A stretch of DNA of 64,000 bases from JAWPMT01 sp965267435 (GTDB taxonomy: Bacteria; Bacteroidota; Bacteroidia; Cytophagales; Cyclobacteriaceae), in assembly GCA_965267435.1 (NCBI GenBank), contig OZ253960.1, positions 3,286,001 through 3,350,000 on the forward strand. The letters are read 5' to 3'. Shown piece after piece: positions 36,778-46,394 of this stretch. The position numbers and the translations under genes are program-made. Numbering within the stretch: position 1 is the first letter of the stretch; every line of letters starts with the position of its first letter. Below the pieces are notes generated by a model, which worked only from the letters and a program-made list of their open reading frames with translations, was not told where the DNA came from and ran no database searches.

Positions 36778-38569
36778 CCTTGTCGATTATTAAGAAACCC
36801 ACCTCCCCATTCGTAAGTGGATACTCCTCCTGTGGGTACAGGAAGATCGTGGTCTCCTTCCCGTTGGGCGTATAGACGGCGTACTGTGGTTTACGCGTTG
36901 CAATGGCATCAGTCACCCAACTGATCTCTCCACTCTCCAGGTCGACATTTAGGAATATGATATCATTCGCGGAGGAGGGTGTTTCGTCATAGATAAAGAA
37001 GCTTGTAGACCCCTCCCCTGCAGCAATAGTGTCACTTGCAAAGTCGAACTGCTCGCCCTCTGCTAGTAGCGAGCTCTCAAAAGTTGTCTCCCAGATCATT
37101 TTCCTGTCTACACCAAACTTCACAACGAAACCCAGCAGCGTGTCGGGCTTAACGCCCCATGAAACGATCGTGTCTCCTCCAACATCGACATGGCCGGAAG
37201 TCAGGTAATCATTCACAAAGCTGTCCTCCATCGGCCTGAGAGGGATGGTATCTGTTGGCGTAAATCCGTAATGATAACGAAGATTCCAGTGGTGATAAAT
37301 TGTGTCCCAATCCTCGATCATACTAGACGCCCAATTGCGGCCTACCTGCGCATAAGTCTTGACACCAGCTACACCATCAAAGGACCCGGCAAAGTACTCG
37401 TCATAGTAGGCGTTGGCCGCTTCGACCTCGTCTGCAGAAAGGTCCAGCAAGTCATGCATCGAGCGACACGCCTGGAGAACACTGTCACTTATCTGTACCT
37501 GACGCTCTATGGCAGTACTGTCCAACAACGTCCGGTTGATCGCGGTATCGCTAAGACTCATGGCCATTGCCTCGAGGACCCTGGCCTGCAACAGTCTGTG
37601 AGCGACAGATGCTGTGTCATATCTCTCAAAGGTCCTCTGCATGTCCGAAGGAACGGCTTTCGGATATTCCGTTGGTACATGGTTCTGCAGGCGTGCCCTG
37701 GCAGAAACAATCTTCCGATCAAAATCCAGGATATCCGCCTTCAAGGCAAAGACCTCCTCATTGAGGGCGAGTTTAGTTGCACTGGCCCAATCGCCAAGCT
37801 GATAAGTCTTGATAATCGCATTGTCCTCCGGGAAGATCGGCTCCAAGCTCTCAAAGCCCTCGATAGTCGTGTACTCCACAGACTTGAAATAGTCCTCCAC
37901 CTTCAAGCTCTCTCCTGCCTCAACGGTAGCCGTGGCCATATCATCAAAGGAACGAAACAAAGCTTGCAGATCTCCCAGTTGGGATATTGCCTCAAGATCA
38001 GATTTCATCATATAATCCGAGAAAGACGAAGAATTCTCGACTAGTCCATTGAAGAGCGTGAGCATCTGGGATTCGATCTCGGTGAGTTTCATCACCGACT
38101 CATGCAAACTAGCAATAGCAGCAATGCGCTCATTCAGCGCTGCCACCTTCTGCTCTATATCTAAGTGCACATCTGAGACCTTGATACCAAAATCACCCGT
38201 TCTAAGGTCTCGCCGATAAAATGCCTGATAGTATTCCTCGTTTTTCTTTACCTCTTTCTCGGTGATAAGAGATTTGCTCTTGGTGTAGTAACTGATCGCC
38301 TTCGCCCCAAAATCAAAGAGCTCGGCAGTATCAGCCAATACATCATGCAGGAGAAATTTTGCCTCAATGATCAGACCCATCTGATAATGGGCGTTGGCAT
38401 GGTCATCGTTTTTTGGATCGGCCAGAAACGTCGTCAGGTCCTTCTCCACCTTGTTGAACTTGCGATCCTCAAGATCGGGATAGATGTCCTTGTATTTCAC
38501 TTTTTGTGCCTCCACGCTGCCAACAACAGCAAGTGTGAGAACCATAAGCATCAAAGTGTTGCGTATCAT
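36761..38569 (-). CDS. Exported helical protein of unknown function
   Basis: 602 residues from the ATG at 38569, which begins a good signal peptide (MIRNTLMLMVLTLAVVGSVEAQ); the ORF's upstream part to 38623 is unlikely to be translated. The first ~110 residues look TPR-like (DLEDRKFNKVEKDLTTFLADP, HANAHYQMGLIIEAKFLL). A long, charged, helical and probably coiled-coil middle follows (VAALNERIAAIASLHESVMKLTEIESQM split over about 160-430), and the C-terminal ~150 residues are beta-rich (GHVDVGGDTIVSWG, WETTFESSLLAEGEQ). Family not recognised. It overlaps the small lipoprotein gene and is separated from tex upstream by 59 nt, so all three could form one transcript. Confidence 0.72.
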   Translation of the reverse strand: MIRNTLMLMVLTLAVVGSVEAQKVKYKDIYPDLEDRKFNKVEKDLTTFLADPKNDDHANAHYQMGLIIEAKFLLHDVLADTAELFDFGAKAISYYTKSKSLITEKEVKKNEEYYQAFYRRDLRTGDFGIKVSDVHLDIEQKVAALNERIAAIASLHESVMKLTEIESQMLTLFNGLVENSSSFSDYMMKSDLEAISQLGDLQALFRSFDDMATATVEAGESLKVEDYFKSVEYTTIEGFESLEPIFPEDNAIIKTYQLGDWASATKLALNEEVFALKADILDFDRKIVSARARLQNHVPTEYPKAVPSDMQRTFERYDTASVAHRLLQARVLEAMAMSLSDTAINRTLLDSTAIERQVQISDSVLQACRSMHDLLDLSADEVEAANAYYDEYFAGSFDGVAGVKTYAQVGRNWASSMIEDWDTIYHHWNLRYHYGFTPTDTIPLRPMEDSFVNDYLTSGHVDVGGDTIVSWGVKPDTLLGFVVKFGVDRKMIWETTFESSLLAEGEQFDFASDTIAAGEGSTSFFIYDETPSSANDIIFLNVDLESGEISWVTDAIATRKPQYAVYTPNGKETTIFLYPQEEYPLTNGEVGFLIIDKDGAVR

Positions 38570-38628
38570 AACTCCTGTTTTGCCCTCTAAAATTACCAAA
38601 AATCGGAACGCATTGCCAGACAACGAAT

Positions 38629-40884
38629 TTATGAATTGAATTTACCCTTCAATGCCGCCAACTTAGCCTGCAGCTCCCCATCGGGTGCTCTACCCTCTTT
38701 TTGCGGCGCCTGAGACTTCTTTCGTGGGGCCGGTTTCTTTCTCTCAGGAGTCTTACCGAAAGGGTCAGACTTCAGCGATAGGGAGATACGGCGTCTGGCG
38801 ATATCCACTTCGGTGACGGTAACGGCCACTTGCTGATGCAGGCTGACTACTTTGGCTGGGTCTGAGACGAAACTGTCTGAGAGGTGCGAAATATGCACCA
38901 AGCCGTCCTGATGAACACCCACATCCACAAAGGCGCCAAATTTTGTGATGTTTGTGACTATGCCAGGAAGTTTCATACCGACTGTCAGATGCTCGATTTC
39001 AGTGATGTCTTCCGCGAAGCTAAAGGCCTTGAAGTCCGCACGCGGGTCACGCCCGGGCTTATCCAACTCCGTCATGATATCCTTGAGTGTGGGCATACCT
39101 GTGCTATCGGAGATGTAACGCTCGAGATCGAGGCGCTTTCTCAGGGCATCGCTATCCATGAGTTCCTTCACCGAACTGTTGATATCCTTCGCCATCTGGC
39201 GAACGATGCCATAGCTTTCAGGGTGCACCGCGCTTTGATCGAGAGGATTGCCGCTTTCCCGGATGCGCAAGAAACCAGCAGCTTGCTCAAATGCTTTCGC
39301 ACCCAGTCGGGGTACTTTCTTCAATTGCTCACGATTGGCAATCGGCCCATGCTGGTCCCGAAACTCGACGATGTTGGCGGCCAACTGCGGACCCAGCCCC
39401 GACACATAAGTCAATAGTTCTTTGCTGGCTGTGTTCAGCTCCACCCCCACGGCGTTGACACAACTCTCCACGACGTCATCCAACGATTTCTTTAGTGACG
39501 ACTGGTCTACATCATGCTGGTACTGCCCTACACCGATTGATTTGGGGTCGATCTTCACCAACTCGGCAAGAGGGTCCATCAGTCGCCTCCCTATTGAAAC
39601 AGCACCTCGCACTGTCACATCCTCGTTCGGGAACTCGGCCCGGGCCACTTCGGAGGCAGAGTATACGCTAGCACCACTTTCACTGACGACGGCGATCGTC
39701 ACACCCTTATCGAGCCCAATGTTGCGGACAAATTGCTCTGTCTCACGGCTGGCGGTGCCATTGCCAATGGCAATTGCTTCAATCTTGTGCTTCGAAACCA
39801 GGTGACGAACAGTCTCGCCCGCCGTCCTGGTGTCTTTTTGGGGGGCATTGGGAAAGATCTTTGTTTGCTCCAGCAGCTTACCCTGCCGATCAAGGCAGAC
39901 CAACTTACACCCTGTACGAAAACCCGGGTCCAATGCCAGTACCGATCGCTGACCTAGCGGGGCCGACATAAGCAACTGCTTAAGGTTCTCTGAGAAGACC
40001 TGGATTGCTTCCTCGTCTGCCTTCTTCTTCGACCACAGTCGGGCTTCAGTTTCGAGGCTGGGTTTCATAAGCCGTTTGTACGCATCAGCAACCGCCATGC
40101 GCACCTGATCCGTCGAAGCGCTATTTCCTGACAAAAACTTATTTTCGAGAACTCGAATAGCCTGGGGCTCATCGGGAGCAATGTCGAGGCTCAGAAACAT
40201 TTCCTTTTCTCCGCGGCGCATGGCCAAGAGCCTATGAGAGGGTACCTTGGCCAGTGATTCCTGCATATCGAAGTAGTCGCGGTATTTCTCACCGTCCTTC
40301 TCCTTTCCCTTCAACACCTTGCTGGTGATCGTTGCGTACTTCTCAAAGAGCACCCTTACACCTGCTCGCGCTTCAGCATCCTCATTGATGACCTCGGCTA
40401 TGATGTCCCTCGCACCCTGCAATGCTTCATCGATGGAGGGAACATCCTTCGATACATCCACAAACGGGCTCGCCATGTCCTCCACACTGCCCCTTTGTTG
40501 TTTAAGTACTGCGTCTGCGAGTGGCTCCAGGCCTTTCTCCCTGGCGATACTTGCTCTCGTACGGCGCTTTGGGCGATAGGGCAAGTAGAGATCCTCCAGA
40601 ACCGTCATCGTTTCGGCAGCCTCAATCTTGTCGCGGAGCGACGATGTGAGCTTCCCTTGCTCATCAATGGACTTCAAAATTGTCTCTCGTCTTTGATCGA
40701 GGTCTCTCAGCTGTTGCAGGCGATCCCTCACCTGGGTGATCTGTATGTCCTCCATACTGCCGGTCTTCTCCTTGCGGTACCTGGCGATGAATGGGACGGT
40801 GGCACCCTCATCCAATAACTGAATGCATGCTTGCACCTGCCGGGGGCTCAGGGCTAACTCTTTGGCGATTTTTTCTTGGTACAT
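38629..40884 (-). CDS. tex: Tex-like transcription accessory / RNA-binding protein
   Basis: 751 residues, matching the Tex/Spt6-like family. Order: N-terminal helical Tex domain (VQACIQLLDEGATVPFIARYRKEKTG, a hallmark), YqgF/RNase H-like domain (SVLALDPGFRTGCKLVCLD, EAIAIGNGTASRETE), helix-hairpin-helix region (YVSGLGPQLAANIVEFRDQ, VPRLGAKAFEQAAGFLRI), and a C-terminal S1 domain (LPGIVTNITKFGAFVDVGV, DGLVHISHLSD). A basic Lys/Pro tail follows. It binds nucleic acid in the cytoplasm and is linked to transcription and RNA handling. The -7 motif TAACTTTG lies 18 nt before the start codon. Confidence 0.95.
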   Translation of the reverse strand: MYQEKIAKELALSPRQVQACIQLLDEGATVPFIARYRKEKTGSMEDIQITQVRDRLQQLRDLDQRRETILKSIDEQGKLTSSLRDKIEAAETMTVLEDLYLPYRPKRRTRASIAREKGLEPLADAVLKQQRGSVEDMASPFVDVSKDVPSIDEALQGARDIIAEVINEDAEARAGVRVLFEKYATITSKVLKGKEKDGEKYRDYFDMQESLAKVPSHRLLAMRRGEKEMFLSLDIAPDEPQAIRVLENKFLSGNSASTDQVRMAVADAYKRLMKPSLETEARLWSKKKADEEAIQVFSENLKQLLMSAPLGQRSVLALDPGFRTGCKLVCLDRQGKLLEQTKIFPNAPQKDTRTAGETVRHLVSKHKIEAIAIGNGTASRETEQFVRNIGLDKGVTIAVVSESGASVYSASEVARAEFPNEDVTVRGAVSIGRRLMDPLAELVKIDPKSIGVGQYQHDVDQSSLKKSLDDVVESCVNAVGVELNTASKELLTYVSGLGPQLAANIVEFRDQHGPIANREQLKKVPRLGAKAFEQAAGFLRIRESGNPLDQSAVHPESYGIVRQMAKDINSSVKELMDSDALRKRLDLERYISDSTGMPTLKDIMTELDKPGRDPRADFKAFSFAEDITEIEHLTVGMKLPGIVTNITKFGAFVDVGVHQDGLVHISHLSDSFVSDPAKVVSLHQQVAVTVTEVDIARRRISLSLKSDPFGKTPERKKPAPRKKSQAPQKEGRAPDGELQAKLAALKGKFNS

Positions 40885-40902
40885 CTTCTATTTTTGGGCG
40901 GC

Positions 40903-40910
40903 CAAAGTTA
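40903..40910 (-). promoter_or_regulatory. Bacteroidota -7 element TAACTTTG ahead of tex
   Basis: Exact TAnnTTTG match on the minus strand, 18 nt before the tex ATG. It shares the ten bases TAACTTTGGC with the element ahead of the E2 gene. No well-spaced TTG was found at -33. Confidence 0.45.
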
Positions 40911-41044
40911 TTGAATGCGGCGTGTTGCCTGATCTTTCAATGCAAAAACTTATTAACGACCCTCAATACAATTTGCCACCAGCGTGTGAGGGGAATCAAA
41001 AACAATCAATCATTGTATTCAATAGGTAGCAATGAGAAGCGTCT

Positions 41045-41614
41045 ATGAGTAAGCAGAAAAGCCTGAAAAGGGAAATCCTCGAGTGGGGCATTATGATCAC
41101 AGTGATTGCGACACTGTACCTCACAGGACTGCACACCGAAGTCATTGGAGGTCTGCAACGGCTCGTGGTAATGACCGGGATCATGCAGCCCTCTGTCGAG
41201 GAAGAGATGTCTGTAGCTTCCTATGACCTGTTACTCGAAGATGTAGATGGCAATCGGCTGTCGATGGAGCAAATGAAAGGGAAGACCATCTTTTTGAATT
41301 TATGGGCCACCTGGTGCCCCCCTTGCGTGGCTGAGATGCCCGATATACATGCACTCTACAGCGAAGTAAAGGACGATGTTATTTTCGTGATGCTCTCCAG
41401 GGATGACGATGAGGAAAAAGCCAAATCATGGATAGCGAGGAAGGGCTATGAATTCCCGGTGTACTTTCTGCGAAGCAGGCTTCCTGAAACCTATCGATCA
41501 CAGGTGATCCCAACTACCTTCGTAGTCTCTCCGGAAGGATATGTCACTGTACGAAATACCGGGATGGCCAAGTATAATACTGAAGATTTTAGGTCGTACC
41601 TGCGGGGATTGTGA
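41045..41614 (+). CDS. Membrane-anchored TlpA-like thioredoxin
   Basis: 189 residues with one N-terminal membrane segment (WGIMITVIATLYLTGLH, about 14-30) that should anchor it facing the periplasm. The thioredoxin domain (about 57-189) has the reductive motif W90-C-P-P-C94, as in TlpA/ResA and DsbE, and a cis-Pro at VIPTTFVVSPEG. WCPPC proteins of this type usually keep periplasmic thiols reduced, for instance in cytochrome c maturation. Divergent from tex over 160 nt. Its motif differs from the CGHC protein at 14.2 kb, so the two probably have different redox roles. Confidence 0.88.
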   Translation: MSKQKSLKREILEWGIMITVIATLYLTGLHTEVIGGLQRLVVMTGIMQPSVEEEMSVASYDLLLEDVDGNRLSMEQMKGKTIFLNLWATWCPPCVAEMPDIHALYSEVKDDVIFVMLSRDDDEEKAKSWIARKGYEFPVYFLRSRLPETYRSQVIPTTFVVSPEGYVTVRNTGMAKYNTEDFRSYLRGL

Positions 41615-41619
41615 ACCGC

Positions 41620-42651
41620 CTAGCTGTGGTCAGACCACTGCAAAGTCCCTCTAGACAACCCCGAATATGTTGCTAAGAGATAAAGAACACGGGCTCCGAC
41701 GTTCGCATCCCAGTCCCCAACTCCCGGACTCACCTCACACAAGTCAAAACCTACGATCCTTTTCCCGGATCTTGCCAATTGTCTGAGGAGATAATCCAGC
41801 TGGGGAAAGGTAAGACCTCCTGGGACCGGTGTCCCCGTGTTGGGACACAAGGATGGATCCAAACCATCGATATCCAGGCTGATGTATAACTCTTGTGGTA
41901 AGGAATCTATGATCTCCTCTACCGTCTCAGCCCAAGGGCGACCATTTAGGAGACGGCCTTGAAGGTCCTGATCGAAAAAAGTCGTTATGTCTTTGGAGCT
42001 TTGCTCGATATAGTTCTCTTCCTCCTCACAGTAGTCCCTGATTCCTACCTGCGTCAGTGAGACGATGCCCTCCACCTTCATAGCATTGTACATGATGGAG
42101 GCGTGTGAATAGGTAAAACCCTCGTATGCCACGCGTAAATCCATGTGAGCATCGATCTGAAGGATACCAAACTTTTCCTTCTCAGCGAGTGCCTGCATGA
42201 GACCTAAAGGAGCCGAATGATCGCCTCCGACAATGCCAACCAGCCGATTTCCCGCAAGGTGAGCATGGGACAGCGCCCTTATGTGATTGACCAGCTCCTC
42301 GCACCCCTGATTTACTTCATTGAGGTCTCCTTGATTAGGGACGGCTCCATCTTCGAGGCTTTCTATGACAAAGCTTGCTTTGTCACGAAGTCTTTCTCCC
42401 CACACGACCCATTCATTTTCAATCGCCGACATGACCGTCTTGTACTTCCACGGAGTTTTGACACCTGGAATCGAAAAGTCTAGTTGGGGAGATGCCTCGA
42501 GAATCGCTGCGGGTCCCCAGCCAGCGCCATCATGGTAAGAAACAGTCACATCCCAGGGCACTGGAAGGATGATCAGATCAGCTTCTAGCTCCTTGTAAGG
42601 GAAGCCAAATAGCTGGCCTTTTCGGCCGACACCGCTAGGATCAAACGCCAT
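41620..42651 (-). CDS. Ureohydrolase-family enzyme (agmatinase/arginase/formiminoglutamase type)
   Basis: 343 residues with all manganese-binding ureohydrolase motifs: VGGDHSAP, LQIDAHMDLR and SLDIDGLDPSL. These provide the His and Asp ligands of a binuclear Mn centre that hydrolyses guanidino compounds such as agmatine, arginine or formiminoglutamate. The N-terminal VPWDVTVSYHDGAGWGPAAI is like that of Bacteroidota proteins annotated as agmatinase family. The substrate cannot be fixed from motifs; no polyamine or histidine-degradation genes are adjacent. It starts 7 nt after sixA, so the two are co-transcribed; the gene converges with tlpA (5-nt gap). Confidence 0.85.
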   Translation of the reverse strand: MAFDPSGVGRKGQLFGFPYKELEADLIILPVPWDVTVSYHDGAGWGPAAILEASPQLDFSIPGVKTPWKYKTVMSAIENEWVVWGERLRDKASFVIESLEDGAVPNQGDLNEVNQGCEELVNHIRALSHAHLAGNRLVGIVGGDHSAPLGLMQALAEKEKFGILQIDAHMDLRVAYEGFTYSHASIMYNAMKVEGIVSLTQVGIRDYCEEEENYIEQSSKDITTFFDQDLQGRLLNGRPWAETVEEIIDSLPQELYISLDIDGLDPSLCPNTGTPVPGGLTFPQLDYLLRQLARSGKRIVGFDLCEVSPGVGDWDANVGARVLYLLATYSGLSRGTLQWSDHS

Positions 42652-42658
42652 CAGAGCC

Positions 42659-43147
42659 TCAACTAATTTCCCGGGGTGAAAGATACTTGATCAACTCCCC
42701 GGTTTTCTCTCCGATGCCGGACCATTCGAAACCCTGGATCTTGATATGGACCATGCTGCCAGGCTCCATGCCTTCCACACCATTACCGGAAATGAACTCC
42801 GCCAAATACGTGATGGAGGGGTTGTGGCCAACAAAGAACACGTTGGTGAGGGCCTCGTCAGTGCTATTGACAGCCTGTAAAAAAGATCGAACGGAAGCCT
42901 CATACAGTCCCTCAACCTCCTCAACCACCCCCGATACGCCAAGAGGCTCCGTGATCAGGTCAGCAGTCATCAGCGCCCGGCGTGCCGGACTCGAAAACAC
43001 TTTGTCAATATCCACTTTGTTGTCGAAAAGCCACCTCCCGAGATGTCTTGCCACACGCTCTCCTTCCGCAGTCAGGCTTCTGTCAAAATCGGACCCAGAA
43101 TCATTCTCCGCGTAGGCGTGTCTAACCAAAAAGAGATTTTTAACCAT
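42659..43147 (-). CDS. sixA: SixA-like phosphohistidine phosphatase
   Basis: 162 residues from ATG 43147 (the longer frame to 43231 would overlap topA's leader). It is a histidine phosphatase with LFLVRHAYAE, where RHA replaces the usual RHG and supplies the catalytic His. Other family segments are LTAEGERVARHLGRWL, VFSSPARRALMTADL and FFVGHNPSI, whose His completes the site. SixA removes phosphate from histidine in phosphorelay proteins in the cytoplasm; homologues of this length also act on small molecules. It is first in a two-gene unit with the ureohydrolase and diverges from topA. Confidence 0.85.
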   Translation of the reverse strand: MVKNLFLVRHAYAENDSGSDFDRSLTAEGERVARHLGRWLFDNKVDIDKVFSSPARRALMTADLITEPLGVSGVVEEVEGLYEASVRSFLQAVNSTDEALTNVFFVGHNPSITYLAEFISGNGVEGMEPGSMVHIKIQGFEWSGIGEKTGELIKYLSPREIS

Positions 43148-43264
43148 GAGGTGACAAGAACTGTTGAAACAGCGATGAAGTAAACAAAATAATGACTCAA
43201 AGCCAAGATTGGCTTGGAGTTTACAATTCAATCATTACATCTTTGGAACCAAATATGCCGCAGA

Positions 43265-45586
43265 ATGGGTAAAAATCTTGTCATCGTTGAGTCGCCTGCA
43301 AAGGCTAAAACCATCGAAGGATACCTTGGAAAAGACTTTGAAGTGACTTCCTCCTACGGACACGTGAGGGACTTACCAAAGGATGACAAGGCCATTGATA
43401 TTGCCAATGGATTCAAACCTACCTACGAGGTTTCTTCCGATAAGAAGGACATTATCAAACAACTCCGGAAGCTCGCCAAAGACGCCGAAACAATCTACCT
43501 CGCTAGTGATGACGACCGCGAAGGTGAGGCCATTTCGTGGCATCTGAAGGAGGCGTTGGACTTGCAGGACGGTAACACGAGGCGGATAGTTTTTCGTGAG
43601 ATCACAAAGAATGCCATCCTCAATGCCATCCAGAATCCCCGCGGCATCGATCTCGATCTGGTCAATGCGCAGCAAGCCCGACGAATTCTCGATCGTCTTG
43701 TGGGTTTTGAGCTTTCGCCAATTCTGTGGAAGAAAATAAAAACCGGTCTATCTGCAGGCCGAGTGCAGTCAGTGGCTGTGCGATTGGTCGTCGAAAGAGA
43801 GCGCGAAATAGAAAAGTTTAATCCTGTCTCTTCCTTCCGGACATTGGGTTACTTCCTGCTACCGGGTGGTAAAGTCCTGCAAGCGGAACTTGGTAAGAAA
43901 TTTAAAACGGAACAGGAAGCTCAGGAATTTTTGGAGAAGTGCAAAAGCGCCGATTTCACCATCGAAAACCTGGAAACGAAACCGGCAAAGAAAACACCAG
44001 CACCTCCATTCACGACTTCTACATTGCAGCAGGAGGCCAGCCGGAAGCTTGGCTATTCCGTGGCCTACACGATGTCGCTGGCCCAAAAGCTTTATGAATC
44101 GGGTAAGATCACTTATATGAGGACTGACTCCGTCAATCTCTCAGCAGAGGCGATCACCGGGGCCAGTAAGCAGATCACAACTGCGTTTGGAGATGATTTT
44201 GTCCAGACTCGCCAGTTCAAAACGAAATCCCAGTCGGCGCAAGAAGCGCACGAGGCGATCAGGCCTACAGATTTTGGTCTGCCCAACCTGGGGACATCGA
44301 GCGCAGAAAACAGGATCTACGAGCTTATTTGGAAGCGCGCCATCGCCTCACAGATGGCTGACGCGAAGCTCGAGAAGACCACTGCTACGATCGATGTGTC
44401 CACGGCTGAAGAGAAATTTGTAGCCAGAGGCGAAGTCATCAAATTTGAGGGCTTTCTCAAGGTGTACCTCGAGAGCAAGGATGATGAAGAGGAGGATGAG
44501 GAAAGTGCCTCCATGCTGCCCCCGCTTAATATCGGCCAAAAGCTGGACCTACGGGACATTGTCTCCCGTGAAGGCTTCTCCAGGCACCCACCCAGGTATA
44601 CGGAGGCGAGCCTCGTAAAGAAGCTGGAGGAAATGGGTATTGGTCGTCCATCGACTTATGCACCAACCATCTCTACAATCCAGAAGCGGGAATACGTCAT
44701 CAAAGAGAGCCGTGAGGGGAAAGAACGAGGCTACCTGGAGTTCCAACTCAGCAAGGGAGATGTCAAGCGATTCGAAAAGACGGAGACATCAGGGACAGAA
44801 AAGAACAAGCTTTTCCCGACAAACATCGCCATGATTGTCAACGACTTCCTGGTTGGACATTTCCCCAATGTCATTGATTTTTCATTCACAGCAAAGGTCG
44901 AGGAACAGTTCGACGACATTGCGCACGGCAAGATTTCCTGGGACAAAATGATCGAGTCGTTTTATGGCAACTTCCACACGAAGGTAGAGTCGACCGAGCA
45001 GCTCGCCCGATCAGAAGTGCCTACTTCCCGTGAACTCGGCAATGATCCGGGCACTGGCAAAATTGTAACTGCCAAGATGGGACGATACGGTGCGTATGTG
45101 CAGCTGGGAGAAAATGAGGAGATCAGCGGCGAAAAACCCAAATACGCCAGCCTGCGAAAGGACCAATTCATCGAGAACATAAAACTGGAAGATGCCTTAG
45201 AGCTCTTTAAGCTACCCAGAGACTTGGGTGAGTTTGAGGACCAACCCGTGCAGGCCAACATCGGAAAATACGGGCCATATGTCCGTCACGCTGGCAAGTT
45301 TGTGTCCTTGAAGCCCGAGCAGGACCCGTACACGGTCACACTGGACGAGGCCATTGAGCTCATTCATGCCAAGCGCGAAGAGGATGCCAACAAATACATC
45401 AAGACATTTGACGAAGATCCTGAGGTCTTTGTCCTAAAGGGTCGGTTCGGTCCATACATCAAGTTTGGGAAGAAGAATGTGAAGATCCCCAAGGACAAGA
45501 AGCCGGAAGAACTGACTTTCGAAGAGTGTAAGGAATTGGCTGAAAAAGCGCCTGAAAAGAAAGGTAGGGGTCGTCGGAAGAAGTAG
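43265..45586 (+). CDS. topA: DNA topoisomerase I (type IA)
   Basis: 773 residues from ATG 43265, which starts the Toprim strand (MGKNLVIVESPAKAKTIEGYLG); the TTG at 43214 would add 17 unrelated residues. It relaxes negative supercoils. Toprim acidic motif DDDREGEAISWHL; active-site Tyr284 in KITYMRTDSVNLS; GIGRPSTYAPTI is the conserved strand-passage motif. The C-terminus has no Cys4 zinc fingers; instead it carries three glycine-rich repeats (VTAKMGRYGAYVQLG, VQANIGKYGPYVRH, VFVLKGRFGPYIKFG) and a Lys/Arg-rich tail, the common arrangement in Bacteroidota. Confidence 0.95.
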   Translation: MGKNLVIVESPAKAKTIEGYLGKDFEVTSSYGHVRDLPKDDKAIDIANGFKPTYEVSSDKKDIIKQLRKLAKDAETIYLASDDDREGEAISWHLKEALDLQDGNTRRIVFREITKNAILNAIQNPRGIDLDLVNAQQARRILDRLVGFELSPILWKKIKTGLSAGRVQSVAVRLVVEREREIEKFNPVSSFRTLGYFLLPGGKVLQAELGKKFKTEQEAQEFLEKCKSADFTIENLETKPAKKTPAPPFTTSTLQQEASRKLGYSVAYTMSLAQKLYESGKITYMRTDSVNLSAEAITGASKQITTAFGDDFVQTRQFKTKSQSAQEAHEAIRPTDFGLPNLGTSSAENRIYELIWKRAIASQMADAKLEKTTATIDVSTAEEKFVARGEVIKFEGFLKVYLESKDDEEEDEESASMLPPLNIGQKLDLRDIVSREGFSRHPPRYTEASLVKKLEEMGIGRPSTYAPTISTIQKREYVIKESREGKERGYLEFQLSKGDVKRFEKTETSGTEKNKLFPTNIAMIVNDFLVGHFPNVIDFSFTAKVEEQFDDIAHGKISWDKMIESFYGNFHTKVESTEQLARSEVPTSRELGNDPGTGKIVTAKMGRYGAYVQLGENEEISGEKPKYASLRKDQFIENIKLEDALELFKLPRDLGEFEDQPVQANIGKYGPYVRHAGKFVSLKPEQDPYTVTLDEAIELIHAKREEDANKYIKTFDEDPEVFVLKGRFGPYIKFGKKNVKIPKDKKPEELTFEECKELAEKAPEKKGRGRRKK

Positions 45587-45589
45587 CAG

Positions 45590-45805
45590 TTAGTTGCTGG
45601 CAGTCGTGCGCTCGATGACGAACTCCACGCCGAGCAGCAGCAATTTCACCCGTAATTCCTGGCTTTCGCTATCAGAGGGCATGTCCTCCTTGACTAGCTC
45701 CTTCGGAGCCTGCTCCCTCAAGGGAAAATCGAGTGCCTGTGCAAGCACCAGCCAGCCGGCGAGGAGTAATCCAAAGAATAAAGTCAGGGCTCTCTTTCTA
45801 GTCAT
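45590..45805 (-). CDS. Small single-pass membrane or secreted protein
   Basis: 71 residues from ATG 45805 (ATG 45838 would add 11). A hydrophobic segment ALTLFFGLLLAGWLVLAQA looks like a signal peptide or anchor; the rest is a short charged chain (EMPSDSESQE-like, then LRVKLLLLGVEFVIERT). It is convergent with topA (3-nt gap) and divergent from the ECF sigma gene. No family is recognised. Its position beside an ECF sigma factor allows a regulatory link, but it could also be a chance ORF. Confidence 0.45.
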   Translation of the reverse strand: MTRKRALTLFFGLLLAGWLVLAQALDFPLREQAPKELVKEDMPSDSESQELRVKLLLLGVEFVIERTTASN

Positions 45806-45911
45806 TGCGTTGCCTTCGGTAAAGCGTTTACAATCCATTAGTGCGACTTGCCGGAAATTTCTTACAGCGGCAGTGAAAGAAATTCGATAATTTTTGCACT
45901 AACCAATCAAA

Positions 45912-46394
45912 TTGCGTGTGTCGCAAACTTTCTTCAAGACGTTTGTCACAGAGAACATAGACCTGATCCGGCACCTGTGCCGGGCCTATGCACGCAATGA
46001 AGAAGATTTGAAAGATCTCATGCAGGAGGTGACAGTTCAACTTTGGCGTTCGCACAAGCGATTTCAGGGCAAATCGCAGGTCTCAACCTGGGTGTACCGA
46101 GTGACGCTCAATGTTTGTCTCTCGCAGGCTCGAAGGGATAAGCGGCGGGTGCCGACCTCCTCCCTCGATACGCTGGACTTTGCTGAGTATGTATCCAATG
46201 TAGAGAAAGAGCAGATCGAGCTGTTGTATCAGGCGATCAGAAAGCTGAAGGAAAGTGATCGGGCAGTAGTCCTGCTCTACCTGGAAAACAAGAGCTACAA
46301 AGAGATCGCGGACATCCTGGGTATGACGGTATCCAATGTGGGAGTCAAAGTCAATCGATTGAAGAACCAGTTAAAGAAGATGATCCATGGCTGA
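45912..46394 (+). CDS. ECF-type RNA polymerase sigma factor
   Basis: 160 residues, typical ECF size. Region 2 is LIRHLCRAYARNEEDLKDLMQEV...VSTWVYRVTLNVCL and region 4 is LKESDRAVVLLYLENKSYKEIADILGMTVSNVGVKVNRLK, a helix-turn-helix for -35 recognition. No ATG is available: the start is TTG 45912 or GTG 45918. It directs polymerase to a stress or envelope regulon that cannot be named from sequence. It overlaps the next gene by 8 nt, a usual arrangement for a sigma factor and its regulator. Confidence 0.88.
   Translation: MRVSQTFFKTFVTENIDLIRHLCRAYARNEEDLKDLMQEVTVQLWRSHKRFQGKSQVSTWVYRVTLNVCLSQARRDKRRVPTSSLDTLDFAEYVSNVEKEQIELLYQAIRKLKESDRAVVLLYLENKSYKEIADILGMTVSNVGVKVNRLKNQLKKMIHG

Noticed and set aside
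37190..38044. 284-codon plus-strand ORF
   Set aside because: It is antisense to the exported helical protein, which has a signal peptide and coherent composition; the plus-strand product has no recognisable features.
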